Origin: Streptosporangiaceae bacterium
Lineage (GTDB): Bacteria; Actinomycetota; Actinomycetes; Streptosporangiales; Streptosporangiaceae
DNA: 5,921 nucleotides
Assembly: GCA_025934635.1 (NCBI GenBank)
Contig: JAICWX010000446.1
Location: 1 to 5,921, forward strand
Direction of reading: 5' to 3'
Shown piece after piece: positions 1-4,981 of the stretch (its first letter is position 1; each line of letters begins with the position of its first letter). Under the pieces are notes generated by a model. It worked only from the letters and a program-made list of their open reading frames with translations. It was not told the origin of the DNA and searched no databases. The position numbers were made by a program, and so were the translations under genes.

Positions 1-87
1 GAGGCCCAGCACGGCGAGGTCACCGCCAGCTCGCGCCCGCAGGGAGGCACCTCGATGTGCCTGCGCCTCCGGCCCGTGCAGGACTAG
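1..87 (+). CDS. C-terminal end of a probable sensor histidine kinase (partial)
   Basis: Frame 1 is open from the first base to a TAG at 85-87 and encodes 28 residues. The stretch reads HGEVTASSRPQGGTSMCLRL, which resembles the last beta strands of a GHKL (HATPase_c) domain, where kinases commonly end with a pattern such as HGG.v...S.pG.GT.f...LP. The ATP-binding N, G1 and G2 boxes and the whole sensor part would lie upstream of the window. The likely role is phosphorylation of a response regulator. The gene is convergent with the ABC exporter operon and is followed by a hairpin at 100-134. The call rests on a short tail, so another GHKL ATPase is possible. Confidence 0.55.
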   Translation, partial: EAQHGEVTASSRPQGGTSMCLRLRPVQD

Positions 88-99
88 AGATCATCAGCT

Positions 100-134
100 G
101 AGGCTCTCCGGCCGCCGCCGGGACTCCGAGCCTC
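100..134 (+). terminator. Possible stem-loop terminator after the kinase gene
   Basis: GAGGCTC (100-106) pairs perfectly with GAGCCTC (128-134), and inside it CCGGC (108-112) pairs with GCCGG (117-121), leaving a CGCC loop and an uneven bulge. It starts 12 bases after the kinase stop codon. There is no T-tract, which is common for actinobacterial terminators, so termination is inferred from position and structure only. Confidence 0.45.
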
Positions 135-232
135 GGCTACCCGCTCGGCACCGCAGGCCCCATCACCTGGCCCGTCCAGGCCGGCGGGCCGGGTTCAGGT
201 CGGCGTGATGCGGCAAGGGGGCCGCTCTTTCC

Positions 233-268
233 GCGGTGAGCGTCCAGTCTTCTGCGGTGAGCGTCCAG
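233..268. repeat. 15-base direct repeat, two copies
   Basis: GCGGTGAGCGTCCAG occurs at 233-247 and again at 254-268, identical in both copies, with a period of 21 bases. It lies in the non-coding gap. No function can be assigned; it may be a product of slippage or a tandem binding site. Confidence 0.85.
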
Positions 269-332
269 CTCGCGGGGCGGCTGATGCCCGTGGTGTGCCT
301 GGTGCCAACCCTCCGTACTCGGGTGATGCAGC

Positions 333-363
333 CAGCGGCATCGATGGAGCATCAATGCCGTTG
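333..363. repeat. Strong inverted repeat with a 3-base loop
   Basis: CGGCATCGATG (336-346) faces CATCAATGCCG (350-360) across the loop GAG. Ten of eleven positions pair (C342/A354 is the mismatch). The stem extends outward by a G-T wobble (335/361), A-T (334/362) and C-G (333/363), giving about 14 paired positions. It is less GC-rich than its surroundings and stands out for that reason. No T-tract follows on either strand. It could be a bidirectional terminator for the convergent genes, an RNA stability element or a protein-binding dyad. The structure is certain, its role is not. Confidence 0.7.
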
Positions 364-425
364 CGGAGGGTGGATGGGGGCCGAGACGGATGACGGGCGA
401 GGTCTGCGGTGCGAACGGGGATGCT

Positions 426-453
426 GGGACGCGGGACGCGGGACGCGGGACGC
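426..453. repeat. Perfect 7-base tandem repeat, four copies
   Basis: GGGACGC is repeated four times without interruption at 426-432, 433-439, 440-446 and 447-453, followed by the degenerate GGGGCCG. A 7-base period would shift reading frame with each copy gained or lost, but the region is non-coding. It is probably a slippage-prone microsatellite-like tract. Confidence 0.9.
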
Positions 454-517
454 GGGGCCGACCCGCGGCTGAGGGCGGGGCGAGGCCGATGCGAGTGGCT
501 GGCGGGGGGCTAGGGGC

Positions 518-635
518 GGGGCGCCGGGTGAGATGCCAGGTCAGCCGGCGGGGCGCCGGGTGGGATGTCGGGGTCAGCCGGAGGAGAGCCGGGTGAGATG
601 CCGGGGCGCCGGGTGGGATGCTGGGGTCAGCCGGT
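518..635. repeat. Imperfect 32-33-base tandem array ending in the exporter ATPase stop codon
   Basis: Four units start at 518, 550, 583 and 603, each opening with a form of GGGGCGCCGGGTG(A/G)GATG and, in units 1, 2 and 4, closing with GTCAGCCGG. Unit 3 is cut to 20 bases by loss of its second half. Units 1 and 3 share GTGAGATGCC while units 2 and 4 share GTGGGATG and GGGGTCAGCCGG, so the array probably grew by doubling a two-unit block and then losing 13 bases. In unit 4 the motif GTCAGCCGG contains, on the - strand, the last Gly codon and TGA stop of the ATPase gene, so the array appears to have spread out from the gene's 3' end. Confidence 0.8.
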
Positions 636-1514
636 GGCGCTGTGCTCGTTCTCCGTGGGCTTGTCGCGCTTGCGCGGCTCGCCGCCGGTGGCTTCCAGGT
701 AGGCGTCGACGATGGCCGGGACGTCGTAGCCCTGCCGCATGATCTTGCCCTTTTCCAGCCAGATCACCCGGTTGCAGCTCGCCTCGATCTCGGCCAGGTT
801 GTGCGCGACGAGGAAGACCGTTCCCGCCTCCTTGCGCAGCCCCACGATCCGGTCGTGGCTCTTGGCCCGGAAGTTCGCGTCGCCGGTGGCCAGCGCCTCG
901 TCGATCATCAAGATCTCGTGGTTCTTGGCGGACGCGATGGAGAACCGCAGCCGCTGCGCCATGCCGCTCGAGTAGGTGCGCATCGGGTAGTCGATGAAGC
1001 TGCCCACGCCGGAGAAATCCACGATCGACTGGAAGCGGTCCTTGGTCTCCTGCGGGGTCATGCCCATGGCCAGGCAGCCGAGCACCACGTTCCGCTCGCC
1101 GGTCAGGTCATCGAGCAGCGCGGCGTTGACGCCGAGCAGGGCGGCCTGCCCGCTGCTGTAGACACAGCCCTGCTCGGGCGGGAGCAGCCCGGCGATGGCC
1201 TGCAGCAGCGTCGACTTGCCCGATCCGTTCCGGCCGATGATGCCGATGGCGTCGCCGTGGTTGACCACGAAGGAGATGCCCCTGATGGCGTGCACCTCGC
1301 GGATCGACGGGCGGCGCTGGCGCTTGATCACCCGCATCAGCGCGGTCGCCGCGGTGCCCTTGTCGCCTCCTGCCCCGTAGACCCGGTAGACCACATGCAG
1401 GTCATCGACGACCACGGTGGGCTCAGGGCCGGCCGGCTCGGTGCTGTCCGGACCGCCCTCGTTCGGCTCAGCTTCGGTCGGCTGGGCGCCGTTGACTGCG
1501 GTGCCGTTAGCCAC
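627..1514 (-). CDS. ABC transporter ATPase, Wzt/TagH-type polysaccharide exporter
   Basis: This 295-residue cytoplasmic ATPase powers export of a lipid-linked cell-envelope polysaccharide through the permease encoded just upstream. Visible motifs are Walker A GRNGSGKS (94-101), the ABC signature YSSGMAQRL (181-189), Walker B ILMIDE (201-206) with catalytic Glu206, a D-loop ATGD (209-212) and the H-loop His238 in FLVAHN. LTGERNV (138-144) matches the LTGrEN motif typical of Wzt/TagH proteins. Residues 1-33 are an acidic, Pro-rich and probably disordered leader. The protein ends soon after the ATPase fold, so the C-terminal carbohydrate-binding domain of some Wzt proteins is absent, as in mycobacterial galactan exporters (Rv3781 type). 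It starts at GTG 1514 with GAGG 7 to 10 bases upstream, and overlaps the permease gene by 8 bases (GTGGCTAA), which indicates translational coupling. The substrate (galactan, teichoic acid or other glycan) cannot be told from sequence. Confidence 0.93.
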   Translation of the reverse strand: MANGTAVNGAQPTEAEPNEGGPDSTEPAGPEPTVVVDDLHVVYRVYGAGGDKGTAATALMRVIKRQRRPSIREVHAIRGISFVVNHGDAIGIIGRNGSGKSTLLQAIAGLLPPEQGCVYSSGQAALLGVNAALLDDLTGERNVVLGCLAMGMTPQETKDRFQSIVDFSGVGSFIDYPMRTYSSGMAQRLRFSIASAKNHEILMIDEALATGDANFRAKSHDRIVGLRKEAGTVFLVAHNLAEIEASCNRVIWLEKGKIMRQGYDVPAIVDAYLEATGGEPRKRDKPTENEHSATG

Positions 1515-2553
1515 GGCCGTACCTCGTTTCCGCTTCCCAGAAGAACAAGAACCCCACCACCAGGGCCACCACGGCCCAGGCGGCAGCGTAAATCCACAGC
1601 TGGGGAGTCGTGATCGTGGGGTGGCAGTAAGCGCTGAAGTTGACCTGCTTGCTGTGCTGATAGTAGAAGTCGCAGAATTGCGCGTTGAACGGCTTGCTGC
1701 CCGGGGCGGACACCCGCTGGGTCTTCAGGATGGCGTTGCGGACCAGGCTGATGAAGACGGCGGCCGGGTTGATCTGCAGCAGGTAGCTGATCGTCGGATG
1801 GTGGCGCAGCGTGCCGATCGTCTGGATGCTGTACATGACCCCGGAGGTGTACATCCAGGTCCGCACCAGGAACGGTATGAGCTGGCTGAAGTCGTCGGCG
1901 CCGGCCCCCAGCCGGGCCAGGAACAGGCCCATCCCGATGTTGAACACGGACTGCAGCAGCAGGGCCGGGATGGCCAGCAGCCAGTACCAGGTCAGCGGCT
2001 CGCCGGTGCCCAGGACGATCGCCGTGAGCACGATCAGGGCCATGCCGAGCTGCTCCAGCTCGATGATCACGTAGCCGATCGGCAGGCAGGCCCGCGGGAA
2101 CGGCAGGGCCCGGATCAGCGGCAGGCTGTCCGGCATGACCCGCGAGGTGGTGATGCACGCCCGCTGGGTGAAGTTGAAGATGAAGATCCCGGTGATCAGG
2201 AAGCCGAGGAAGTTGGGCACGCCCCGGTTGGTGCCGAGGATGACGCCGAAGATCAGGTAGTAGACGGCGGCGTTCAGCAGCGGGGTGAGCACCTGCCACA
2301 GCTGGCCCAGCCGGGCCTCGGTGTACATCGCGACGTTGCGCGCGGTGGCGAAACCCAGGATGAAGTGACGCCGTTCCCACAGCTGGCGGGCGTAGGTCAG
2401 CGCGCCCGGCCGGGCCGCGCTCGGCCGCAGGTGGTACCGGGCGGCCAGGTCGGCGAGGGGCTCGCCGGCCAGCGTTAGCGGATCTACCTCGGGGACGACC
2501 AGCTCGTCGGTCAGCGTGCCCGGGCCGCCCTGGTCACGTGCTCGCTCCCTCAT
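1507..2553 (-). CDS. ABC-2 type permease, Wzm/TagG-type polysaccharide exporter
   Basis: This 348-residue membrane protein is the channel half of the exporter. About six hydrophobic segments are seen, near residues 88-107, 114-133, 157-182, 189-213, 225-245 and 318-339, preceded by an 80-residue N-terminal cytoplasmic part. The INPAAVFISLVRNAIL segment (261-276) and the ending FWEAETRYGRG are typical of Wzm/TagG/RfbD permeases, the latter close to what I recall for the mycobacterial galactan exporter. A loop at about 277-317, probably outside the membrane, is long and polar and carries Cys294 and Cys310. The ATG at 2553 has no Shine-Dalgarno before it, but TAGGCT ends exactly 7 bases upstream, suggesting a leaderless mRNA that begins at the A of the start codon. 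The gene is first in a two-gene operon with the ATPase and is divergent from the RsbW-like gene. Confidence 0.92.
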   Translation of the reverse strand: MRERARDQGGPGTLTDELVVPEVDPLTLAGEPLADLAARYHLRPSAARPGALTYARQLWERRHFILGFATARNVAMYTEARLGQLWQVLTPLLNAAVYYLIFGVILGTNRGVPNFLGFLITGIFIFNFTQRACITTSRVMPDSLPLIRALPFPRACLPIGYVIIELEQLGMALIVLTAIVLGTGEPLTWYWLLAIPALLLQSVFNIGMGLFLARLGAGADDFSQLIPFLVRTWMYTSGVMYSIQTIGTLRHHPTISYLLQINPAAVFISLVRNAILKTQRVSAPGSKPFNAQFCDFYYQHSKQVNFSAYCHPTITTPQLWIYAAAWAVVALVVGFLFFWEAETRYGRG

Positions 2554-2560
2554 GCGGGCG

Positions 2561-2566
2561 AGCCTA
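2561..2566 (-). promoter_or_regulatory. Candidate -10 box for a leaderless exporter mRNA
   Basis: On the - strand TAGGCT fits the actinobacterial -10 pattern TANNNT and lies 7 bases before the permease ATG (spacer 2554-2560). That spacing places transcription start on the start codon itself. No clear -35 hexamer is seen 16-19 bases further upstream; that stretch is made of GC alternations. Confidence 0.5.
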
Positions 2567-2708
2567 CGGCGCGCCGGGCCAGGCGCGCGCAGATGTATGG
2601 GCTGACAACCTTCACGATGAGACGTTACCGTGCCGGCGGCAGGGAGCGGGGCCAGCGGGGGTTTCTGCTGGGGCGCCGTTACCGTTCAGATATCTGGCGT
2701 GCTCATGT

Positions 2709-2734
2709 GTTTCCCGAGCGCTCTGACGGGGCAT
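2709..2734 (+). promoter_or_regulatory. Candidate SigF/SigB-type promoter for the RsbW-like gene
   Basis: GTTT (2709-2712) is followed after 16 bases by GGGCAT (2729-2734). The consensus for the SigB/SigF family of stress sigma factors in Bacillus and actinobacteria is close to GTTT-N14-17-GGGTAT, so there is one mismatch. The site would give a leader of about 45 bases before the ATG at 2787. Because the gene downstream is itself an RsbW-like anti-sigma protein, control by its own sigma factor would match known RsbW operons. A single motif match with one mismatch can occur by chance. Confidence 0.35.
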
Positions 2735-2786
2735 TTCCGCTCGTACCGGGTTCGCTCAAAGGTCGGACATACAAACTGGGGCTGTC

Positions 2787-3248
2787 ATGGAGGTCGCTGA
2801 GGCGAGCGTACTGCTGCTCCCGTTCGCCGCGGCGAGCGTCGGCGTAGCACGCAGGCGGCTGGTGTCGGACCTGATCGCGGCTGGTGTCTATGATTCCGCG
2901 GTCTGTGACGTCGCGCTCGTCATCAGCGAACTGTTCAGCAACGCGCTACGGCACGCGGCGCCGCTACCTGGCGCGAAGATCCGCGTGACCTGGCGCATCG
3001 ACGCGGTCTGCGTCCACCTCTCGGTCAGCGACGGCGGCGGCCCGACCGTGCCGGAGCTGGGCGAGCCGGCCCAGGGCGCGACCGGCGGCCGCGGGCTCAG
3101 GATCGTGGAGAAGCTGTCGGTCCGCTGGGGAACGAGCGCCGGCGAGGACGGCACCACCGTATGGGCGGAGGTGCCGGTCCGCCCGGAGGGGACCGAGGCC
3201 GGCATGACGGGGGTCGGCGTGCCGGTCGTGGCGAGGGAGAGCGGCTAG
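2787..3248 (+). CDS. RsbW-like anti-sigma factor / serine kinase (GHKL ATPase)
   Basis: This 153-residue cytoplasmic protein is predicted to bind ATP, hold a sigma factor inactive and phosphorylate a STAS antagonist on Ser or Thr. The N box is VISELFSNALRHA (45-57) with the general-base Glu48 and Mg-binding Asn52; the G1 box is SDGGG (81-85) with Asp82; the G2 box is GGRGLRIVEKL (100-110). Length fits the RsbW/SpoIIAB class, with an extra tail of about 22 residues after the last strand. The ATG at 2787 is preceded by GGGG (2778-2781), a workable ribosome binding site. It may be transcribed from the SigF-like site at 2709-2734. A matching STAS protein is encoded two genes downstream. Actinomycetes have dozens of such HATPase_c_2 proteins, many without a proven sigma partner, so the target is unknown. 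Confidence 0.88.
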   Translation: MEVAEASVLLLPFAAASVGVARRRLVSDLIAAGVYDSAVCDVALVISELFSNALRHAAPLPGAKIRVTWRIDAVCVHLSVSDGGGPTVPELGEPAQGATGGRGLRIVEKLSVRWGTSAGEDGTTVWAEVPVRPEGTEAGMTGVGVPVVARESG

Positions 3249-3292
3249 CGGCAGTTAACGGGGAAAGCACGACCGCCAGGGGGGACGGGACG

Positions 3293-4492
3293 GTGCCGGG
3301 GTTCAGTGGTGTCGACAGTGAGGTGGGCAGGCTCCGGGCGGTTATCGTGCACCGGCCGGGAGCCGAGCTGAAACGGGTCCGGCCGCGCCAGGCCGGGCAG
3401 CTGCTCTTCGCCGGGCTGCCCTGGGCCGCGCGGGCGCAGCAGGAACATGACATTTTCACGCAGGCCCTGCGCGACCACGGCGTGCAGGTCCTGTACCTGA
3501 CCGAGCTGCTCCAGGATGTGCTGGAGTACGCGCCGGCCAGGCAGCAGGCGATCACCGCCGCGCTCGGCTCGGTCATGCTCGGCGACGAGCTGGCCGCCCA
3601 GGTCCGGCGCCACCTGGACGGGCTCGATCCCGAGGCCCTCGCCGAGACCCTCATCGTCGGGCTGACCGCGGGTGAGTTCCGCCCCGGCCGCGGCGCGGTC
3701 TACCAGCTGCTCGGCACCTCGGACTTCATCCTCCGGCCGCAGCCTGACCTGGTGTTCTTCCGGGATCCGAGCGCCTGGGTGGGCGACCAGGTGGCGGTGG
3801 CCAGCCCGGCCGCGGCCGGCCGCCGGCTGCCGGCCGAGCTGGCCGACATCATCTACTCGCACCACCCGCTGTTCGCCGGGACCAAGACGCTGTACCGGCC
3901 CGGCCGGGAGCCGCTGCACGGCGGTGACCTGCTGCTGGTCGCTCCGGGGGTGATCGCGGCCGGCTGCCCGCCGCCGGGCGTGACCCGGCTGGCCGGGCGG
4001 GTCTTCGACGCCGGGCTGGCGCACACCGTGCTCGCCGTCCCGCTCGGCCACCCGGACCGGCGACTGGACACCGTCTGCACCATGCTGAGCGGGGACACGG
4101 TACTGATGCGCCCGCCGGTGGCCTACTCGCTGACGGCCCGGGTGCTGACCCCCGGTCCCGACGGCCCCCGGGTCTCCCACCCGCAGGCCTTCCTCACCGC
4201 CGCCGCGGCGGCGGCCGGGCTGGACCGGCTGCGGGTCATCGAGACCGGGTTCGGGCCAGGGCGCCGCGAGCAATGGGACGACGCCGGCAACTCGCTGGTG
4301 CTGGCCCCGGGCCTGGTGGTGCTGCACGAGCGGAACGTGGCCACGCTGGACCGGCTGCAACGATGCGGTGTCGAGGCCATCGCCGTGCCGGGCAGCGAGC
4401 TGTGCGGCTTGCGCGGCGGACCGCGCAGCCTGTGCTGCCCGGTGAGCCGGGATCCGGCGCCGCTTCCGGCCGGCTTATACAACGAACTCTAA
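3293..4492 (+). CDS. Arginine deiminase-fold protein with a degenerate active site
   Basis: The 399-residue product aligns along its length with arginine deiminases (ArcA), which hydrolyse arginine to citrulline and ammonia. The N-terminal GVDSEVGRLRAVIVHRPG (6-23) is typical, as are FFRDPSAW (155-162), the LHGGD segment (208-212), RLDTVCTM (257-264), REQWDDAGNSL and the C-terminal GGPRSLCCP with the nucleophile position Cys382. Aligned by eye with the Pseudomonas enzyme (numbering from memory), Asp158 (D166), Arg177 (R185), Asp212 (D227), Asp259 (D280) and Cys382 (C406) are kept, but N160 is Asp152, E224 is His209, R243 is Pro228 and H278 is Arg257. Ordinary arginine deiminase activity is therefore doubtful. 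I chose GTG 3293 because GGGGGG (3279-3284) precedes it by 8 bases and it gives the family's usual N-terminus; an ATG at 3161 in the same frame would overlap the kinase gene by 88 bases. The gene lies 44 bases after the kinase gene, probably cotranscribed. A TTA codon occurs at 4475-4477. Confidence 0.85.
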   Translation: MPGFSGVDSEVGRLRAVIVHRPGAELKRVRPRQAGQLLFAGLPWAARAQQEHDIFTQALRDHGVQVLYLTELLQDVLEYAPARQQAITAALGSVMLGDELAAQVRRHLDGLDPEALAETLIVGLTAGEFRPGRGAVYQLLGTSDFILRPQPDLVFFRDPSAWVGDQVAVASPAAAGRRLPAELADIIYSHHPLFAGTKTLYRPGREPLHGGDLLLVAPGVIAAGCPPPGVTRLAGRVFDAGLAHTVLAVPLGHPDRRLDTVCTMLSGDTVLMRPPVAYSLTARVLTPGPDGPRVSHPQAFLTAAAAAAGLDRLRVIETGFGPGRREQWDDAGNSLVLAPGLVVLHERNVATLDRLQRCGVEAIAVPGSELCGLRGGPRSLCCPVSRDPAPLPAGLYNEL

Positions 4493-4537
4493 GGTTGCGC
4501 TCAGCGTAGCTGCCTGGCTTCCGGGCGCTCGGCGCGG

Positions 4538-4543
4538 TAAGGT
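4538..4543 (+). promoter_or_regulatory. Candidate -10 box for a leaderless STAS mRNA
   Basis: TAAGGT fits TANNNT and is followed by exactly 7 bases before the GTG at 4551. There is no Shine-Dalgarno upstream of that GTG, so transcription probably begins on the start codon. A weak -35-like TGGCTT lies at 4515-4520 with a 17-base spacer. The same bases also weakly resemble a SigB-type site (GCTT at 4517, CGGTAA at 4535), so the sigma class is open. Confidence 0.5.
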
Positions 4544-4550
4544 TCCGCTC

Positions 4551-4904
4551 GTGGAGCTAAATGTCTCAAGTCGATTTCACGATGATCACACAATCGTGAC
4601 CATTTGCGGTGAGATCGATCTTTATACCGCTCCGCGGCTGCACAGCGAGCTCGGCGCCGTCCTGGTCGATGGCACCCCCACGCGGGTCGTTATTGACATG
4701 TCCGGCGTGGAATTCTGCGATTCGACCGGCATGAACGTGCTGCTCTCCTGCTTGCGCCGGGTGCGCGAGCGGGGCGGCGAGCTCGAGATCGCCTCCCCGA
4801 AGCCCGCGGTGCGCAAGATCCTCCAGGTGACCGGCCTCGATTCGGTGTTCACGCTGGTTGACGACTCGGCCTTGAGCCAGCCCAAGCCGGCCGTCCAGCC
4901 GTAG
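4551..4904 (+). CDS. STAS-domain anti-sigma factor antagonist, RsbV/SpoIIAA type
   Basis: This 117-residue single-domain protein is predicted to bind an RsbW-type kinase and so release its sigma factor, until it is switched off by phosphorylation. GEIDLYTAPRL (20-30) is the classic first motif, and IDMSGVEFCDSTGMNVLL (48-65) holds the phosphorylation site DSTG, with Ser58 as likely acceptor by analogy with RsbV and Thr59 beside it. LEIASPKPAVRKILQVTGLD is the usual last helix region. The length fits the family, with a short Pro-rich tail. GTG 4551 is chosen because it gives the correct N-terminal strand and has the leaderless -10 layout. The nearest partner candidate is the RsbW-like kinase two genes upstream. 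It probably has its own promoter in addition to any read-through from the deiminase-like gene 58 bases away. Confidence 0.92.
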   Translation: MELNVSSRFHDDHTIVTICGEIDLYTAPRLHSELGAVLVDGTPTRVVIDMSGVEFCDSTGMNVLLSCLRRVRERGGELEIASPKPAVRKILQVTGLDSVFTLVDDSALSQPKPAVQP

Positions 4905-4931
4905 CGGGACGCAGGCGGGGATCCGTTCGCC

Positions 4932-4937
4932 TAGTAT
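4932..4937 (+). promoter_or_regulatory. Candidate -10 box for a leaderless glycosyltransferase mRNA
   Basis: TAGTAT is a good TANNNT -10 box and ends 7 bases before the ATG at 4945 (spacer 4938-4944, CGGGCCC). No Shine-Dalgarno is present. This layout supports the first ATG over the second at 4975. The -35 region is not recognisable. Confidence 0.55.
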
Positions 4938-4940
4938 CGG

Positions 4941-4981
4941 GCCCATGTCAGTGTCGCCCACGTCGAGTACGCCCATGTCAG
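4941..4981 (+). repeat. Duplicated start-codon segment, 11-base repeat 30 bases apart
   Basis: GCCCATGTCAG occurs at 4941-4951 and 4971-4981, each with an ATG in the same frame, so the glycosyltransferase can in principle start as MSV at 4945 or as MSA ten codons later. A related GCCCATGTC recurs at 5705-5713 just after the gene. The repeat is exact; its meaning is unknown. Confidence 0.75.

Larger units (their letters stand above)
88..626. other. Non-coding gap between convergent genes, rich in repeats and hairpins
   Basis: This 539-base stretch separates the 3' ends of the kinase gene and the exporter ATPase gene. I see no credible gene in it: the open frames are short, rich in Arg, Gly and Pro, lack a ribosome binding site and resemble no family I know. 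It contains hairpins at 100-134 and 333-363, a weaker GC-rich inverted repeat around 166-193 (GGCCCG at 169-174 with CGGGCC at 185-190), a 15-base direct repeat (233-268), a 7-base tandem repeat (426-453) and a 32-33-base tandem array (518-635). The two genes point towards each other, so the region should hold terminators for both strands, not promoters. Confidence 0.7.
2554..2786. promoter_or_regulatory. Divergent promoter region between exporter and RsbW-like genes
   Basis: This 233-base gap must drive the exporter operon leftward and the RsbW-like gene rightward. It is noticeably richer in A and T than its flanks from about 2591. It contains two copies of CGTTACCGT (2623-2631 and 2677-2685, 54 bases apart), the perfect palindrome CAGATATCTG (2687-2696) just after the second copy, GAGCGCTC (2716-2723) and GGCGCGCC (2568-2575). 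The repeated 9-mer and adjacent palindrome could be operator elements for a shared regulator; this is inference. I see no gene in it. Confidence 0.5.

Noticed and set aside
137..355. Small - strand frame of 72 codons in the convergent gap
   Set aside because: The repetitive LDAHRRRLDAHRG merely reflects the 15-base DNA repeat; there is no ribosome site or known domain.
426..635. Repeats considered as a CRISPR array
   Set aside because: Units are directly adjacent or vary in length, with no unique spacers of constant size, and no cas genes are present.
1417..2478. Long + strand open frame of 353 codons opposite the exporter genes
   Set aside because: It lies antisense to two genes with clear ABC transporter motifs. 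Its product is rich in Gln, Asp, Gly and Arg with no recognisable domain, as expected for a shadow frame in GC-rich DNA.
2595..2608. TTGTCA on the - strand as a -35 box for the exporter
   Set aside because: It is 36 bases from the TAGGCT -10 box, too far to work with it, and no good -10 lies at the right distance from it.
3161..3292. Upstream ATG (3161) as the start of the deiminase-like gene
   Set aside because: It would overlap the kinase gene by 88 bases and add a Gly/Arg-rich leader unlike the family; GTG 3293 has a good ribosome site and gives the standard N-terminus.
3245..4360. Long - strand open frame of 371 codons opposite the deiminase-like gene
   Set aside because: The + strand frame carries the conserved deiminase-fold motifs; the - strand product is low in hydrophobic order and shows no family features.
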